A DNA stretch of 64,000 nucleotides. Origin: Sitta carolinensis (taxonomy: Eukaryota > Chordata > Aves > Passeriformes > Sittidae). The notes under the pieces were generated by a model, which was given only the letters and a program-made list of their open reading frames with translations, was not told where the DNA came from and did not search any database. Location of the stretch: assembly GCA_032173965.1 (NCBI GenBank), contig CM063288.1, positions 18,573,501 through 18,637,500 of the forward strand. The letters run 5' to 3'. Made by a program: the position numbers and the translations under genes. How positions within the stretch are numbered: the stretch's first letter is position 1; the number at the start of each line of letters is the position of its first letter. Shown here piece by piece: positions 1 to 11,900 of this stretch.

Positions 1-1085
1 AGCCAGAGAGCAGGAGGTTTTTACTAACAAAGTTCCTGAAACTTCCAGAAGTAAAAAATACACCCTTCAACACTGCAATATGGTATTTTAACAGGGATGA
101 CACATGAATGTCTCAGAAAACCTGAAATCTGTCTTCTTTTAATCCCCAAAGCAGTTAACAAATACTGCTTCAGCAAAGCCACTTGAATTAAAAGCATTAC
201 ACAGAGAAGCAGACCTGCAGACCTCTAAAGAGAAACAGCTTACTTTATGGCCTTCAGAATACTGCTAATCACAGCTGCACTGCCCTCAGCCATTATTTCG
301 CCATCTTCACAATCTTTTCCCACATGAAAGAGAGAAAATGGCTCATATGTCCTATCTGAAACTTATCTGAACAGACAACTAAAGGCATAAGCCATCCTTT
401 TCCAAAATGCTAAGTAATCAAGAATTCCCACAAAAGTCAATATAAAATTCCTGTCACTCTGTATAGCGGCATTGTATTTTTTGCTCAGCACTAAAATACA
501 GATTTAGATATATAAGCTTAGATGTATGGTATGAAATTTCAGCCTTAATTCATAGTCAATCTTACTTTAATCACAGGAGGAAAAAAAACCTATTCCCAAA
601 ACTGACCAGTTTCCTTTATTTCATAATTCTGCAAAGAATACAACCCTGAGAAATAAATCTCACTGTTGAGACCTACAGAGAAATATCATGTGCAAGGCAG
701 TCAAAGGAAAAGGGAGAGAAAATTTTGAATAAAACACTATTAGACCATTAAACAGAGCTTAATGTCCTGAAGACAGATTATTTTGGAATAAAGAAATAGC
801 TGCCAAAAATAAAATTTGGTGTTTACTACTCCTTTGAATTTAAAAAAAAATGCTTAATTTGCTTTTCCTTGGACTTTTTTTTTTTCTCTTTCCGCAAAAC
901 TCATTGCTATTGTCCAGGAATTAGGCAGGCAGCCGTAAGAGAGGGGATACTGTATCAGCTACTTTGCTTTCTCTTGCTAGCATGTCTCATAATTTATCAT
1001 TCTTTGCTCTCAGGCCATAAACATTTTTGTTTCTCCCAGCAGAACTATTAAATATTACTTAGTGCTGGTTCAGTAGTAGTCTGAA
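1..1085. other. Intergenic, AT-rich, no gene seen
   Basis: Unique-looking AT-rich sequence. Reading frames here are short and use non-ATG starts; none resembles a known protein. Confidence 0.6.
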
Positions 1086-1089
1086 GTTA

Positions 1090-1520
1090 GACTTCACAGA
1101 CATACAGAAACCTGCTTGAGGGGAGAGCACAGGGCAAGGCTGGGCAGCGGCTGGGCAGTCCTGAACCACAGCAAACCACCAGCTGCTCTGGCTGAGAGAG
1201 ACAGAGAGAGAGAGAGGGGCAGAGGAGGAGAGACAGACAGACAGTCGGACAGACAGACAGAGACCGGCTCGCAGCAGGCTGCAGGCACCGAGCATCACAG
1301 ACTGGGACAGTCCTGGGGACAGTCCTGGGGGCTGGCACTATAGAGCACACTGAGCACCTTTGAAAAACTCACAGAGAACGAGTGTGCCCCTGTGAGCTGC
1401 TGGGCACAGTCAGCTCACTGCAGGGACACCCTGGGCAATTGTTACTGTTGGCAGAGCACGGGAGACAATGGCTCTCTCTAGGCTGGACTGAAGCTTGTGT
1501 GGGACACAAAGTGGTAGCAC
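1090..1520. other. GC-richer, purine-strand-biased patch with GA/GACA repeats
   Basis: About 430 bp with higher GC than its surroundings. A low-complexity core at 1193-1263 is made of GAGA and GACA units, followed by a duplicated GGACAGTCCTGG. The frames on the opposite strand are serine/leucine runs made by the repeat, not a gene. The patch lies 260 bp upstream of the solo LTR but is outside its target duplication. The origin is unknown; it may be an unrecognised repeat. Confidence 0.5.
1193..1263. repeat. (GA)n / (GACA)n low-complexity tract
   Basis: AGAGAGACAGAGAGAGAGAG followed, after a GGAGGAG interruption, by several GACA units broken by one TCGG. Confidence 0.9.
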
Positions 1521-1775
1521 CGCTGCTATTCGTGTTGTGAAGTTGTGAAGTAAAGTTAAAGTTGTAAAGAAAACAGTTTCAAAATAATACTGTTTGAATA
1601 AAAGTAATCTTCAGCTGGATTTCTATTTAAAAGGCTCTCATAGTAATCAAGACCTTTTTCCTAGTCTCCTTGCACATCTATATCAGTAAAGCTGAAAACT
1701 TCTGTCTACTCTATGGCCCGCCCATGAAATGTGACAATTCACAGCAGGTACACACACACACCTCATGATGCAACA

Positions 1776-1782
1776 CTACATT
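1776..1782. repeat. 5' target-site duplication of the solo LTR
   Basis: CTACATT directly before the LTR; identical to the seven bases directly after it. Confidence 0.75.
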
Positions 1783-2117
1783 TGTAGTCTAGTTTTCTAG
1801 GCCTGAGGTTTCTGAGTTTCTGAACTCAGTTTCTTTGTGGTGTTTAGATTTTAGAAGACTTTGTTCTCACAGATTTGACGTAAACATCTTAAGTGTTATT
1901 GTAACGAGAGTGATGTTTTGTATTTTTTTCTGTGGGATGGACTTGTCTCTATCCATCAGTTTGGGCCAATGGGAAGAAGAGTTCTGGCACTCTTCTAACC
2001 AATGGGAGTGGCCTGTTCTAAAAAGTATATAAGGAAGACAGTTATTTTAATAAGGTGGAGTCAGATACAGTTTTTATAACGAAGTCTCATGTCGTTTGTT
2101 CATCACCCACAGCGACA
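1783..2117 (+). mobile_element. Solo LTR of an endogenous retrovirus (class II / ERVK-like), with target duplication
   Basis: The 335-bp block starts TGTAGTCTAG and ends CAGCGACA, so it has TG...CA termini with short inverted ends (TGTAG/CGACA). It is flanked on both sides by CTACATT (1776-1782 and 2118-2124); a 6-bp duplication plus one slipped T explains this. Inside, in plus orientation, are two CCAAT boxes (1966-1970 and 1999-2003), a TATATAA box (2026-2032) and an AATAAG hexamer about 20 bp on, the order expected for U3-R-U5. No primer-binding site follows and no internal viral genes are present, so this is a solo LTR left by recombination. The TGTAGTC start resembles alpharetrovirus-type LTRs, and a 6-bp duplication fits class II elements. 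Confidence 0.8.
2026..2032 (+). promoter_or_regulatory. TATA box of the solo LTR
   Basis: TATATAA, 23 bp downstream of the nearer CCAAT box (1999-2003) and within the LTR. If still active it would start transcripts near 2055-2060 reading rightward, away from the sodium channel gene. Confidence 0.6.
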
Positions 2118-2124
2118 CTACATT
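2118..2124. repeat. 3' target-site duplication of the solo LTR
   Basis: CTACATT directly after the LTR end CGACA. Confidence 0.75.
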
Positions 2125-3877
2125 AGCATTTCCAAATTTCCTAATATATTTCTACTAAAAGAAACAGGTTTATAATTTTATCTATTTAATATAGATGTCA
2201 CCTATTTTACAATTTATATCTAAATTCTCATTTTTTGTCCTTGGTGCACAGCTATTTCTTATTAAAAATGAACAGGCTGGTGACAGCCTTCACCCAGAAC
2301 TCTTAGGATGTGGTTTTGTATTACAGGATCATAAAGGCTGAGGAGGGAAGGCATCTCTGAAGATCAGCTGGTGTGTTAAAATAAACACATTTTGCAAAAT
2401 TTTCTGAGATATGTAGCTCAGGTGGGTGGAAATGCTTCTATAAAATGTTGCAGGCAATTTTATATTTGCCATCAAAAAGCAGACAACAATATCCTGAAAT
2501 AATATCAGGCATATTCCTAATATTCTTAATCTGGATGTGCCTAGAAAACATAATTTTACGTAACTCCACAGTTCCAGAAACAGTGCTATAGATTATACTA
2601 TATTTCAGCATATTTTAAGTATATTCCATACATGTCTTTATTCCAACCCTATATATGTCATATTCATCATTCATTAAACAAAACCAATTTAGTCCACCTT
2701 TAAACAGCAATGAATTTTTAATGATTCATGTACACTGGTTTCCATGTAAATATTCAGAATTATAAAAAAAATTGTTCTGTTTCAATCAAGTCCAGTTTAG
2801 CATCTCATTTCCCTTTCTAAATTGGTTTTTCATTCCTGATCTTCTACACTGCAATTAAGATTTTTTAATTAGTATTAATATCGCTGAAGGTGTGTCCCTC
2901 CATAACACTGAGTTTAACAGAAGAACAAGAAGATAACACATTTCAGATTTATTTTTCCCAACTATAAACTGTTCCTAAAGGACACTCAAGACAGTATTGT
3001 ACTGCTTCCTTTGCAGTTGTTAATTCAAATGTTGCAACATTTTGTATCTATTCAATTAACATGTTATACTAGTCTGTGGATTTATTTAGCTTATTCTAAA
3101 ACCATATTCTAAAAGATCTGCTCAATAAAATTTAATTCCCTTTTCCTAGGAAACCATATACATTTTTCATTATGTATATTTATATAGACAATATTTATTT
3201 TGTTTGCTCCATAGCTTAGAATTAATCAGTGGTAAGAAATACTCCTGGATCTGGGGACACGATCCCCTGTCTTGTTAAAAAGCCCTGATCCTGATGCAAC
3301 TTTCACCCATTTTGGTTAGCAGTTTCCCTACTAGTAGTTTCCCAAGGAGTCTGGGAACATGCCTCTGGATGGGAACATCCAGAGCCAGCTCCCAGCAGCA
3401 GTGCCCTGCTGACAGGGTGCAAACAGCCCCTGGTAAGCACAGGACCCTCGCAGGCACTGGGTATCCCAACGCCAGTTAGCCCCACTCTTAGACTGAGCCA
3501 AAACGAGTAAGAAAATACACATTGTAATACACAGATAACTTTTCCTGGAGTAAGAATTTTTCTTTCAGATAAAATGTTTCATTAATTCAGACTAGCTGAT
3601 TTGTAATACTTTGTTCTGAGGCAATATGGAGTTATAAAAACATAATAAAAGGTCATCCTTTCTGGTTTATCCCCCAGTGTGTGTAAAGAGAAAATAAATT
3701 GAACTGAAGGCAAAAATACCCAGATGCAAGGTTTCTAGATTATACTTGGATCACATAGTTCCTCTTTAATAAAAATAAATTAAATTTTTGTATAACTTCT
3801 TTTTCAATTAAGCATTGTCAATGTACCCAATATGGAGTTCTAAACAGTTCTCTGTCTCTATCACTGAACATTTCAAG

Positions 3878-3917
<40 letters not shown>

Positions 3918-4449
3918 CTATTTAGGTTTCATTTTAAGAAATAAATGTATCAGACTGGGTTCCTCACCTGTGAAAAATACTGAATGTGAACATTAAAAAT
4001 AGAACTTTGAAATGGCTTCGGTACACTCACTTTATTTAATCAGATTCTGAAGTGTCCTAGTTATTTCCATAAAGAAAAACTATCAATTTAAAAATCTTTT
4101 TAATTAAATGTGTACTATTCTCCAGACAGTATGGAAATTTGGTCAGATTTGCAAATATCCTTTTTCTATGCCTTATATTCACACACTTGCCATGGTTCAC
4201 TAGTAAAGACTATGTAATTTAAAAGAAACACTAAGAAATTAAGTAACTTTTTAGGACCCATATTCTGCTCTTTCTTGATATACTTGAAGCATTGCAGAGT
4301 TCATATACCATAGGATAAGTATTTTCAGGAAATTCTTATATGCTTTTAGGCAATCCTAGTGAAGATAGCTTTTACTGGGTCTGTTTTGGACCCTGTATCA
4401 TTTATTGTACACTGTCTGTTATATCTCAGACATCCACTTCTTTTTGTAG
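2125..4449. other. Intergenic, AT-rich
   Basis: No gene is seen. A slightly GC-richer patch at 3290-3490 gives overlapping frames on both strands, the usual sign of chance frames. The only defined repeat is the TA microsatellite at 3882-3913. Confidence 0.6.
3882..3913. repeat. (AT)n microsatellite
   Basis: Sixteen uninterrupted AT dinucleotides. Confidence 0.97.
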
Positions 4450-4830
4450 ACTCACAGAAAAACTGGGTCAGAAAAAAAGATCAGAGGCCACCTAGTTCAC
4501 CTCACTGCCCAAGGCAAGATTGCTTCACCTATTTCCCAACAGGTGTTTCATCCAACCTCTTCCTATAGACTTTCTGGACAAATTTCAGAGATTGTTCTGA
4601 CATTCTACTGCAGCTGTGCACTATCTGCTCTAGTAAAATGTTTGCTCTCTTATCTCATCCGGGTGAGCCCATTTCTTCAATCTTCACTTCCTGTCCCACC
4701 CACTCTGGACACAGAGAACAAAAATCATCCTCAGCACTCAGCTTCTAATGATCCACCAGCCACCTCACTTCTGTTTCTATGTGTGCACTTACTCCAGGGA
4801 TCCTGCAAAGCTACTTAAGAGCCCTGCGGA
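4450..4830 (-). mobile_element. Degraded ancient CR1/L3-type LINE remnant
   Basis: Phrases such as GATCAGAGGCCACCTAGTTC, CCAAGGCAAGATTGC, CAACAGGTGTTTCATCCAAC and AGTAAAATGTTT occur in the order found near the 3' end of old CR1-group LINEs shared by amniotes, in reverse orientation. The match is by memory of the family pattern and the copy is heavily mutated. Any reading frame here is accidental. Confidence 0.6.
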
Positions 4831-5374
4831 GACATTCCTAAGAGGAGCCCGCATCATCGGCATTCAGAAATACCTCCATCACAATTTCCTCTTAACAAAT
4901 AAATTGGACAATAATTTTAAATAAAGAAGTTAAACACTTCAGATCAAAAAAATGAAGGCTCTCACTCTGAAGGAAACAATATTTGGCAACAGTACTGTGG
5001 CTGCTACTTAGATTTTTCCTCTTTGACCAATGCCACTATTAAATAGAGTTATTAAATAACTGAGTCACACAAGCCTCTGCATTTACTCCTAAACTTTTAT
5101 TTCTGACCTTGACAGGATTTGAGGTTTCATTTGGTTTTGCTTTGTTTTACCAGGAGGATTATTATCAGGTTTTTTTTATTTTTTTTTTTTAATTTGTGTT
5201 ATGAAGTAATTTTAAAAAGCCAATTCTAGAAGCAAATTAGAGTCCCTTAAAGGAATAAGAGAAAGATGAGGATCAGTCTGCATGTTTACAAGGTACTGAT
5301 ATAAATTACAAAGACAGAGGGAATTAAAAGGGATAGAGCTTGGGAGATCAAACTGAGATGGATGTTTCTGAGAC

Positions 5375-5395
5375 AAAAAAAAAAAAAAAAAAAAA
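5375..5395. repeat. Poly(A) tract, 21 bp
   Basis: Uninterrupted run of A on the plus strand. I see no SINE or retrocopy body upstream, so it is listed as a simple repeat. Confidence 0.9.
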
Positions 5396-8300
5396 GGGTT
5401 TTTTGTCCTTTTCTCAGAGACTTGTGGGAAAAAAGGAGGAAATTAATAAAAAAAGAGTGATAGAAACACTTTAAAATAGAGCACTGGAAGGATGGTTAGA
5501 GCTCCACTAGATACTGCTGAGACAGAAAGCAATGGAAACTTGGGTTCTGAAAATGCAACATAATGAGAATTTCATAGCAGAAGGAGGAAAGAGAGAAAAC
5601 TTCTAGGGCTGATATATTACAACAATAAATAGCAAGGTGGCTGAATAAGAATTGTGGATTTTCAAATGATATTTAATATCTCAGGGAAGGTTTCTACCCA
5701 GATTGTTTTAACAAGTGCAAAATAAAATCAATTAGTTTTTTCAGAGCTATACAAAACTTCAGAAGAGCACAGAAGAGGACCTGAAACCACCACACACTGG
5801 TGAAAATGGAAGAAGCAGAAATAATGACTCAATAATCAATCCTAATAATCAATAAGCAATCCTAAAAACACTGAACACCCATGTATTTAGTAAAACATCA
5901 ACAAATATTGTTAATATTGAATAAAAAGAGATCAGTATATTTTACAGAATTTTGAAAGAATTCCCAGTATGGATAGAGGGATGATTTCTATGTCCACATT
6001 TGCTATTTAATTCATTTCCTCACTTATACCAAATTTTCAGTTGTTTCCATCCAACATCTATGTGTTTTTATAAATAGAAATCTTCAGAGAATAAACCTAC
6101 AATTCGAAAAATGGAAGTAACATCCCAGAACCATTGAGTTTTGGGAAAAAGCATCTAGAGAATTTGCATGATATTCCTCATCTCCCTACAATATTACAGT
6201 CAGTCAGAAACATCAGTTGTAGATTTTAATGGTTCAAATTTACTCAAAGGACCTTTTTTCCCTATATTTTAGAATATTTCAGCTTTAGGATTTTTTTTTC
6301 TCTTGTATTAATGTGATCTCTTAAGTGCTCTAAAGTATTATGCTAAAAATGCCTAATGGTTTTCCTTTTCTAGTCATACTGTCTCCATAACACTGGTTGT
6401 CTCAGTTTAGAAGTATGAATAAATATTGTTCAATTTTTAATTTGGTTTTTCTTCTGCTGTAGTTATTTTGGCACCAACAGAAAGTCTACAGGTCAAATAC
6501 AGGACTCTTGAGGAATCCCACTGCCTTCCACCTACATAAGCTGTTCTCAATGGAGAAAAAGGAGGCAGAATATGTTTCTGTTACTGGAAAACAATCCAGA
6601 ATTCTCTTCATGATATTTAGCCCAAAAGATCCAACATATTTTCCCACAGATGAGCTGGGAATAGAGTTCAGAAAATGAATAAAATTAAGAAATAGACATT
6701 AATCCATAAGAGTGTCACAGTTCTAAATGCACAGAGAAAAGATTAAGATGAAGATAAGATCAAGATTTCTGCCTCTTTTCAAAAGAATTTGGAAGTACCC
6801 ATTTCTCCTGATTATTAACAGAGTATTTCTCACAACTGAGGGCAGGGGAACACTCACACTTAGTTAATCTCAGTTCTTCAGTTTCAGGCAGCCAAAAATG
6901 ATAGAGAAGGATTTACAAAATATCATTTAATGAACAAAATTCAATACTAAGCTATGTGGGTTTGCCCCTTAAATATGCTGTGTTCTGTCATGAATATACA
7001 AAACTGTGGATTTAGAATTCACGTGCGGGAAGGATGCAGCGCAATGTGGATAGCAGCAGCACTGCCATCCTTAAAAGTCAACAACAGCCAGTTGTCCTTT
7101 AAACTGCTTAGCATTGAGTGATGCATTGAGTGCATATTCATAAATATTGTGAAGGTTTTCTAGCTCAAGGCCATCCTCCTTTTAAGAATAAAATAATCTG
7201 TAATTGATTTTAGCTTCTCAGCTGTTGAAAATTACAACTTCTGAAACTTCAAAGCAAGTTTAGGTTTTTATATGCTAATTTCAACAAAGGTTTCAGTGAT
7301 CAATAACAAACTACCTTGCCCCTATATAAAGTATTGTTTCAAACAGCTGAAAGAAGATATCTTTTCTTGATAAACATTTATCTATATAATTTTTCTGTAA
7401 GTCCTCACAGATTTTTTAAATTCTTTATTTTCAGTACCAGATGGTATGCAAGTTGCTGTTGTTTTCCTAGAATTTCACTAGAATTGCTCTGATTAGACTA
7501 TGCCTTATGCAAACTCTTAATTCCCCTAATTCCCTGCCCCACTCCCCTTGATACTTCCTTCAAAATAATGAAAGCTTTCTGACAAACTGAGGACAACCAG
7601 TTTAAAGTGGCTTGTCTCTGTGTCTAATTACTTCAGCAAATATTCAAGATCACACAAACCAGGCTCAACAGAATAAAGTAGCAGGCTGTCAGTCATGACA
7701 GCAATCATCCTGTTATTGTTTCATATTAGATTTCAGAGTAATTTTTAGCACAGCCTTTTTTCTTTTGTACTTGACATCAACACATTGGTCAGGCATGAAA
7801 AACACAATAAACAAGGTAGGTGCAGTTCAAAAATTCAACACTAACATCAGCCAATATAGCTCAGGAGTCTGACACCATAACCACAAAATCAGCTTTTCTG
7901 GAAAAAATACAGCTGAGTTGGGTTTCAATAGTGACAGAAAACACCAATCCGTTTTCAAATACTGCTGAATGAGTAACAACAGCTTTCTCAAAGTGGGGCT
8001 GAACAAACAGCATGACCCTAGGTAAATTAGTACAGTGGGATTCTTTGAAGCACGTACCTCAGGCAAGCAGCAGAGAAGAAATCCATTTGAGAAAAGGCGT
8101 TGAAAGAGCTTGAAGTCCACCTGGCAAATTTCTTGTGCTGTTTGAAAAAGCAAGACGGTTCAGATTATGAACCGAGCCATATCTACAGCATTAGAACCAG
8201 TCCTGGTCAGTACGTAAATCAAAGAGCTGCTAGAACTGCGCCCGAGCAGAAAGACTGAGGGCAGAGGGACGGAGAGAGAAAGGAGAGGGCTGCCTCTCTT

Positions 8301-8948
8301 CCTTTGGGAAAATATTTGGGTTAAGCATTTAGCCTTTAAGCAGAGCTTCTCTATGGGAACGAAAACTGTACAATCCTGCAGTACTTGCTTTAGCCTTTAA
8401 TATGTCTTCCATGAGAAGGAACAACACGACCTCTGTTATCTTTGAAAAAGTTCAGGGGAAAATACGTAATAGTAATTTAAACAAAATCATCCCCCAGCAA
8501 AAAGGCGAACACCCAAAAATATAAGGCCACTGCAACACATCTTGTAACAAAATGCTGAGACATCAAAAAGAACTGCTGCAGCTTGAAAAACATTTTCAAA
8601 GCAAAACCCCTCAAATTTCTCATTCATTATATGCCTAACAATTACTATAAAGCAAGCATTCAAAAAAAAAAAAAGAAAAAAGAAAAGAAGGGGGGCTGGG
8701 GGATCCATGCTGACTACTCACATAAATGCATGCACTAAGGTCTACGATTTACCATCCTTCTGGCTTACCTGATGAAACTGGAATTTCAAAAGCATTATTA
8801 AAAAAAAACCAAAATAAAAAGAAAAAAAACCACAAAACACCAAGAGATAGTGATGATGAAATGTTCGAAATGCTATTAAAGCTGTTTAGATTCTTAGCTC
8901 CAAAAGATTAAAAAATGTTTCTAAATTGCTGCATTCTCATTGAGAAGG

Positions 8949-8980
8949 AAAAAAAAAAATAAAAAATAAAAAAAAAAAAA
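8949..8980. repeat. A-rich low-complexity tract
   Basis: A11, TA6, then T followed by a longer A run. A second A-rich stretch lies at 8801-8840. Confidence 0.85.
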
Positions 8981-11900
8981 GACCTCTGCAGTATCCTCTT
9001 TATCCTCTCTGCTTTGTTCTCGGCTTCCTGTTCTGAGGCTCACTCTATGATACCTAATATAAATCAGCAAATAGCAGGGAAAAAGGAAAAAAAAAAATAG
9101 AGGGGGAAGGGAGGAGGGTAGAGAGACAGAGAGGAGGGTAAAGATGTAAAAAAAGGGGACAAAAAGATACTAAGCCATCACCTTAAAGGATAGCCCCATC
9201 TATCGGCAAAAGCAAAGAACCGGCTGTAAAAGACCGCTATTTCAGAGATTTCCTGAACTAAACAAGACTGAAAATCTGCAACCCCGTTTTCCTTCAGGGA
9301 GGAACAAAGGGCAGGGATAGTACTGAGAAGTAGATTTCTTTATTCAGTGTTAACTGAGCTAAAGTTTTCAGTAATTTTAGTTTCTTTTCAGTTAATTACT
9401 TGTCTCTGAAATGTGTGAAGGGAATAGTTGTGTTAGTGTCAGCCCTTATGAAAGCACCAGAAACCTTTCCAGGTCAGCCTCTGACATGTCACAGCTAAAT
9501 GCTACCTGTCCTCTGTCTCGTCTGACACCTGCCCACTGAGGAGTGGTGCTAGATTCCACCTCATCAGTCATGGGCTCTGTCACCAAAACCAAGGGCTCCG
9601 GTGCCTGAGTCCCGTGACGTGTCCGTCCATTACAGCCTGCATTGCTAATCACCCTGCCTGGTACACGACTGCCACGTCAGCTCTATACTTTCCCCTGGAT
9701 TCAGATGGCAGCTGCGCAGCCAAATCTGGAACCTAGACAAAAAAAAAGGCTCCTTTTTAAATTCAGACAGCTAAGCAACAGTAACTGCTAACACAATGAA
9801 CCCCAACTGCATTGGATCAGCCTCAGCTGGAGCTAAATCAGACAGCATTCTATATTTCTCATTTGCTTTACTAACCAATAAAAATAAAAGTGGGGATGAC
9901 CATGAGCAAACACTGTGCCTGCCCCAGCACCTGCCATGCTGGAGGGGGGTGGGCACAGAGTGGTAAGAAAGGAAAAGAGACAGTGACTGCAAAGGTGAGA
10001 GGTGTGTGGAAGGAGGGATAAAAACTACATTGCATTTCTTTCATTGTTCAATACCATTTCTGCATGTAAAGACAGAAGAATACAAATCTAATACCTATAT
10101 GAGTTATCTGTTATATCTATGATATAACACTTTATATTAATCTCTGATTCAGTGACCCCCAAGCAGCTGTAATGAATTTTTATGCCTTAGAGTCAATTCT
10201 AATATTCTGATATGGATTTTTTCTAAAATTTTTACATCACGGTGTTTTCATTGCTTAAAGCTTGCTTGAATCCAAGCTATGTAAATCAGAATTTCTCCAC
10301 CTCCCAGTGGTGACCTGAGGTGCCTGTCCCTTCACAAGAAGCACTTGGAATTCTTTCGGTATAACACCTAATTTTCAAGAATTTATCAGTACAGAATGTT
10401 ATGAATAACTGTTCTAACAATGAAATCTCATGGCACAATTTTCAAATATGTTGTCTTCAAATATTGCAGTGATTAAAGAGAACACAGCAAGTGAGTTTGT
10501 GACACTAAATATTTAGTTAAAACACCCTATAATAGATTCAAATCATATTACTAAAATGCTGACATAGAAATGGCAAGACCAAACTGAACACAACCATTCA
10601 ACCTGTCTGCTTTGAATACATCTGAGCTCTGACTTAGAAAGACCTCACATGCTTTCATCTTTCACTGCTGTCATGATCACCAGTTTCTAATTTAGCTTTT
10701 CTGCTGGCACTACTGGTAGGTTGCTAAGTGGCTCAGGCAGGTCCCCTTTACCCAAAAAGCAGTTTAAGTCTATGATCTTCAAGTAGAAAGAGCTTTAAAC
10801 CATTATCTTAATATTAGCACACAGCTTAACATTATTGGTAGCACACAGTTCAACTGTTTGGTTCATTTTTAGGTACAACTCTAAAGGCAGATTTTTGTGT
10901 TTTTCATATATTTGCAAAGCTCTTCAGGATCATGTACAGTGTTTGCAGGTGACAAATGACTTTGTAGTACTAGTAACATAACTAACTCAGAAGCTAAAAA
11001 TTTTAAATACTAAACAGTTGTTCAGATACAACTGATGATGCCTATTGATCATTCCCAGAAATCTTTATGTTTGTGGAGGATGTTTCTGGAAATGATGAGT
11101 TATCTGGTGTTTATAAACACAGATTTATCACAAGGATAAAAGGTAAAATATTTGCTCCTCAGCTTGAAGCTTTAGTATGAGTTCCTCCAGTCTCTGCTAC
11201 AAGCTAGACACATTTGACGTGTTACAGGCATAGTTCCTTTCAGGTATTGCACTTTGAAATTAAATAAACACAAAATGAACTAAGACATCCTTCTTTAAGC
11301 ATCACGAGAGGTTCAGCATAGGATGCCTACTATGACCACTGACTTTGAGAAATCTCCAAGTATCATAAACAGAATGCTGAAAGCTGTTTTTTCCAAGCAG
11401 ATTTCTCTTGGCTCCAATTTCACAGCTCACAGTATAACTAGGTGCTAAAATTCAGCTCCAGCAGCTTACATTGTCAGGAAAATTGATAGGGTTTCTGATT
11501 ATTTTAACAAGCTTCTTTGGTGGCTTCTTGAACCAGACCGTCATCTGTTATGGGGTTTGAGAAGATTTGATCAACACAACAGCAACTTCTTTCCAACTGC
11601 TTAAGAGCTATATCCCATGAATTCCTGTATTTTTAAAGTTTTATATATTGCACCACAACTGAATAAAACAAAAAAGGTATAGAAGGTTTCTCAAACAGAG
11701 CTGCTCCAATTCTAAGATAGATGTAAAGTTTGTAAATAAATATGTTCTCCCTTTCTTCTCCTCCCCAAAATCTAATATTTGCCTTTTTTACCATGTGTAA
11801 ACAAATAGTAAACTGCTAATAGCTAGTCAAATAATTTTAGAAACCAAGCAAGTCCAGGATACTCATTGCATTCAGTTTGGAAATCTTTGAACAGTTCTTC

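Noticed and set aside
1059..1350. Overlapping minus-strand frames rich in Ser, Leu, Cys and Val
   Set aside because: They are translations of the GA/GACA simple repeat and its flanks.
4543..4818. 91-codon plus-strand frame
   Set aside because: It falls in a degraded ancient LINE, antisense to the element.
5375..5395. Poly(A) as a tail of a processed retrocopy
   Set aside because: No cDNA-like body or target duplication could be seen upstream.
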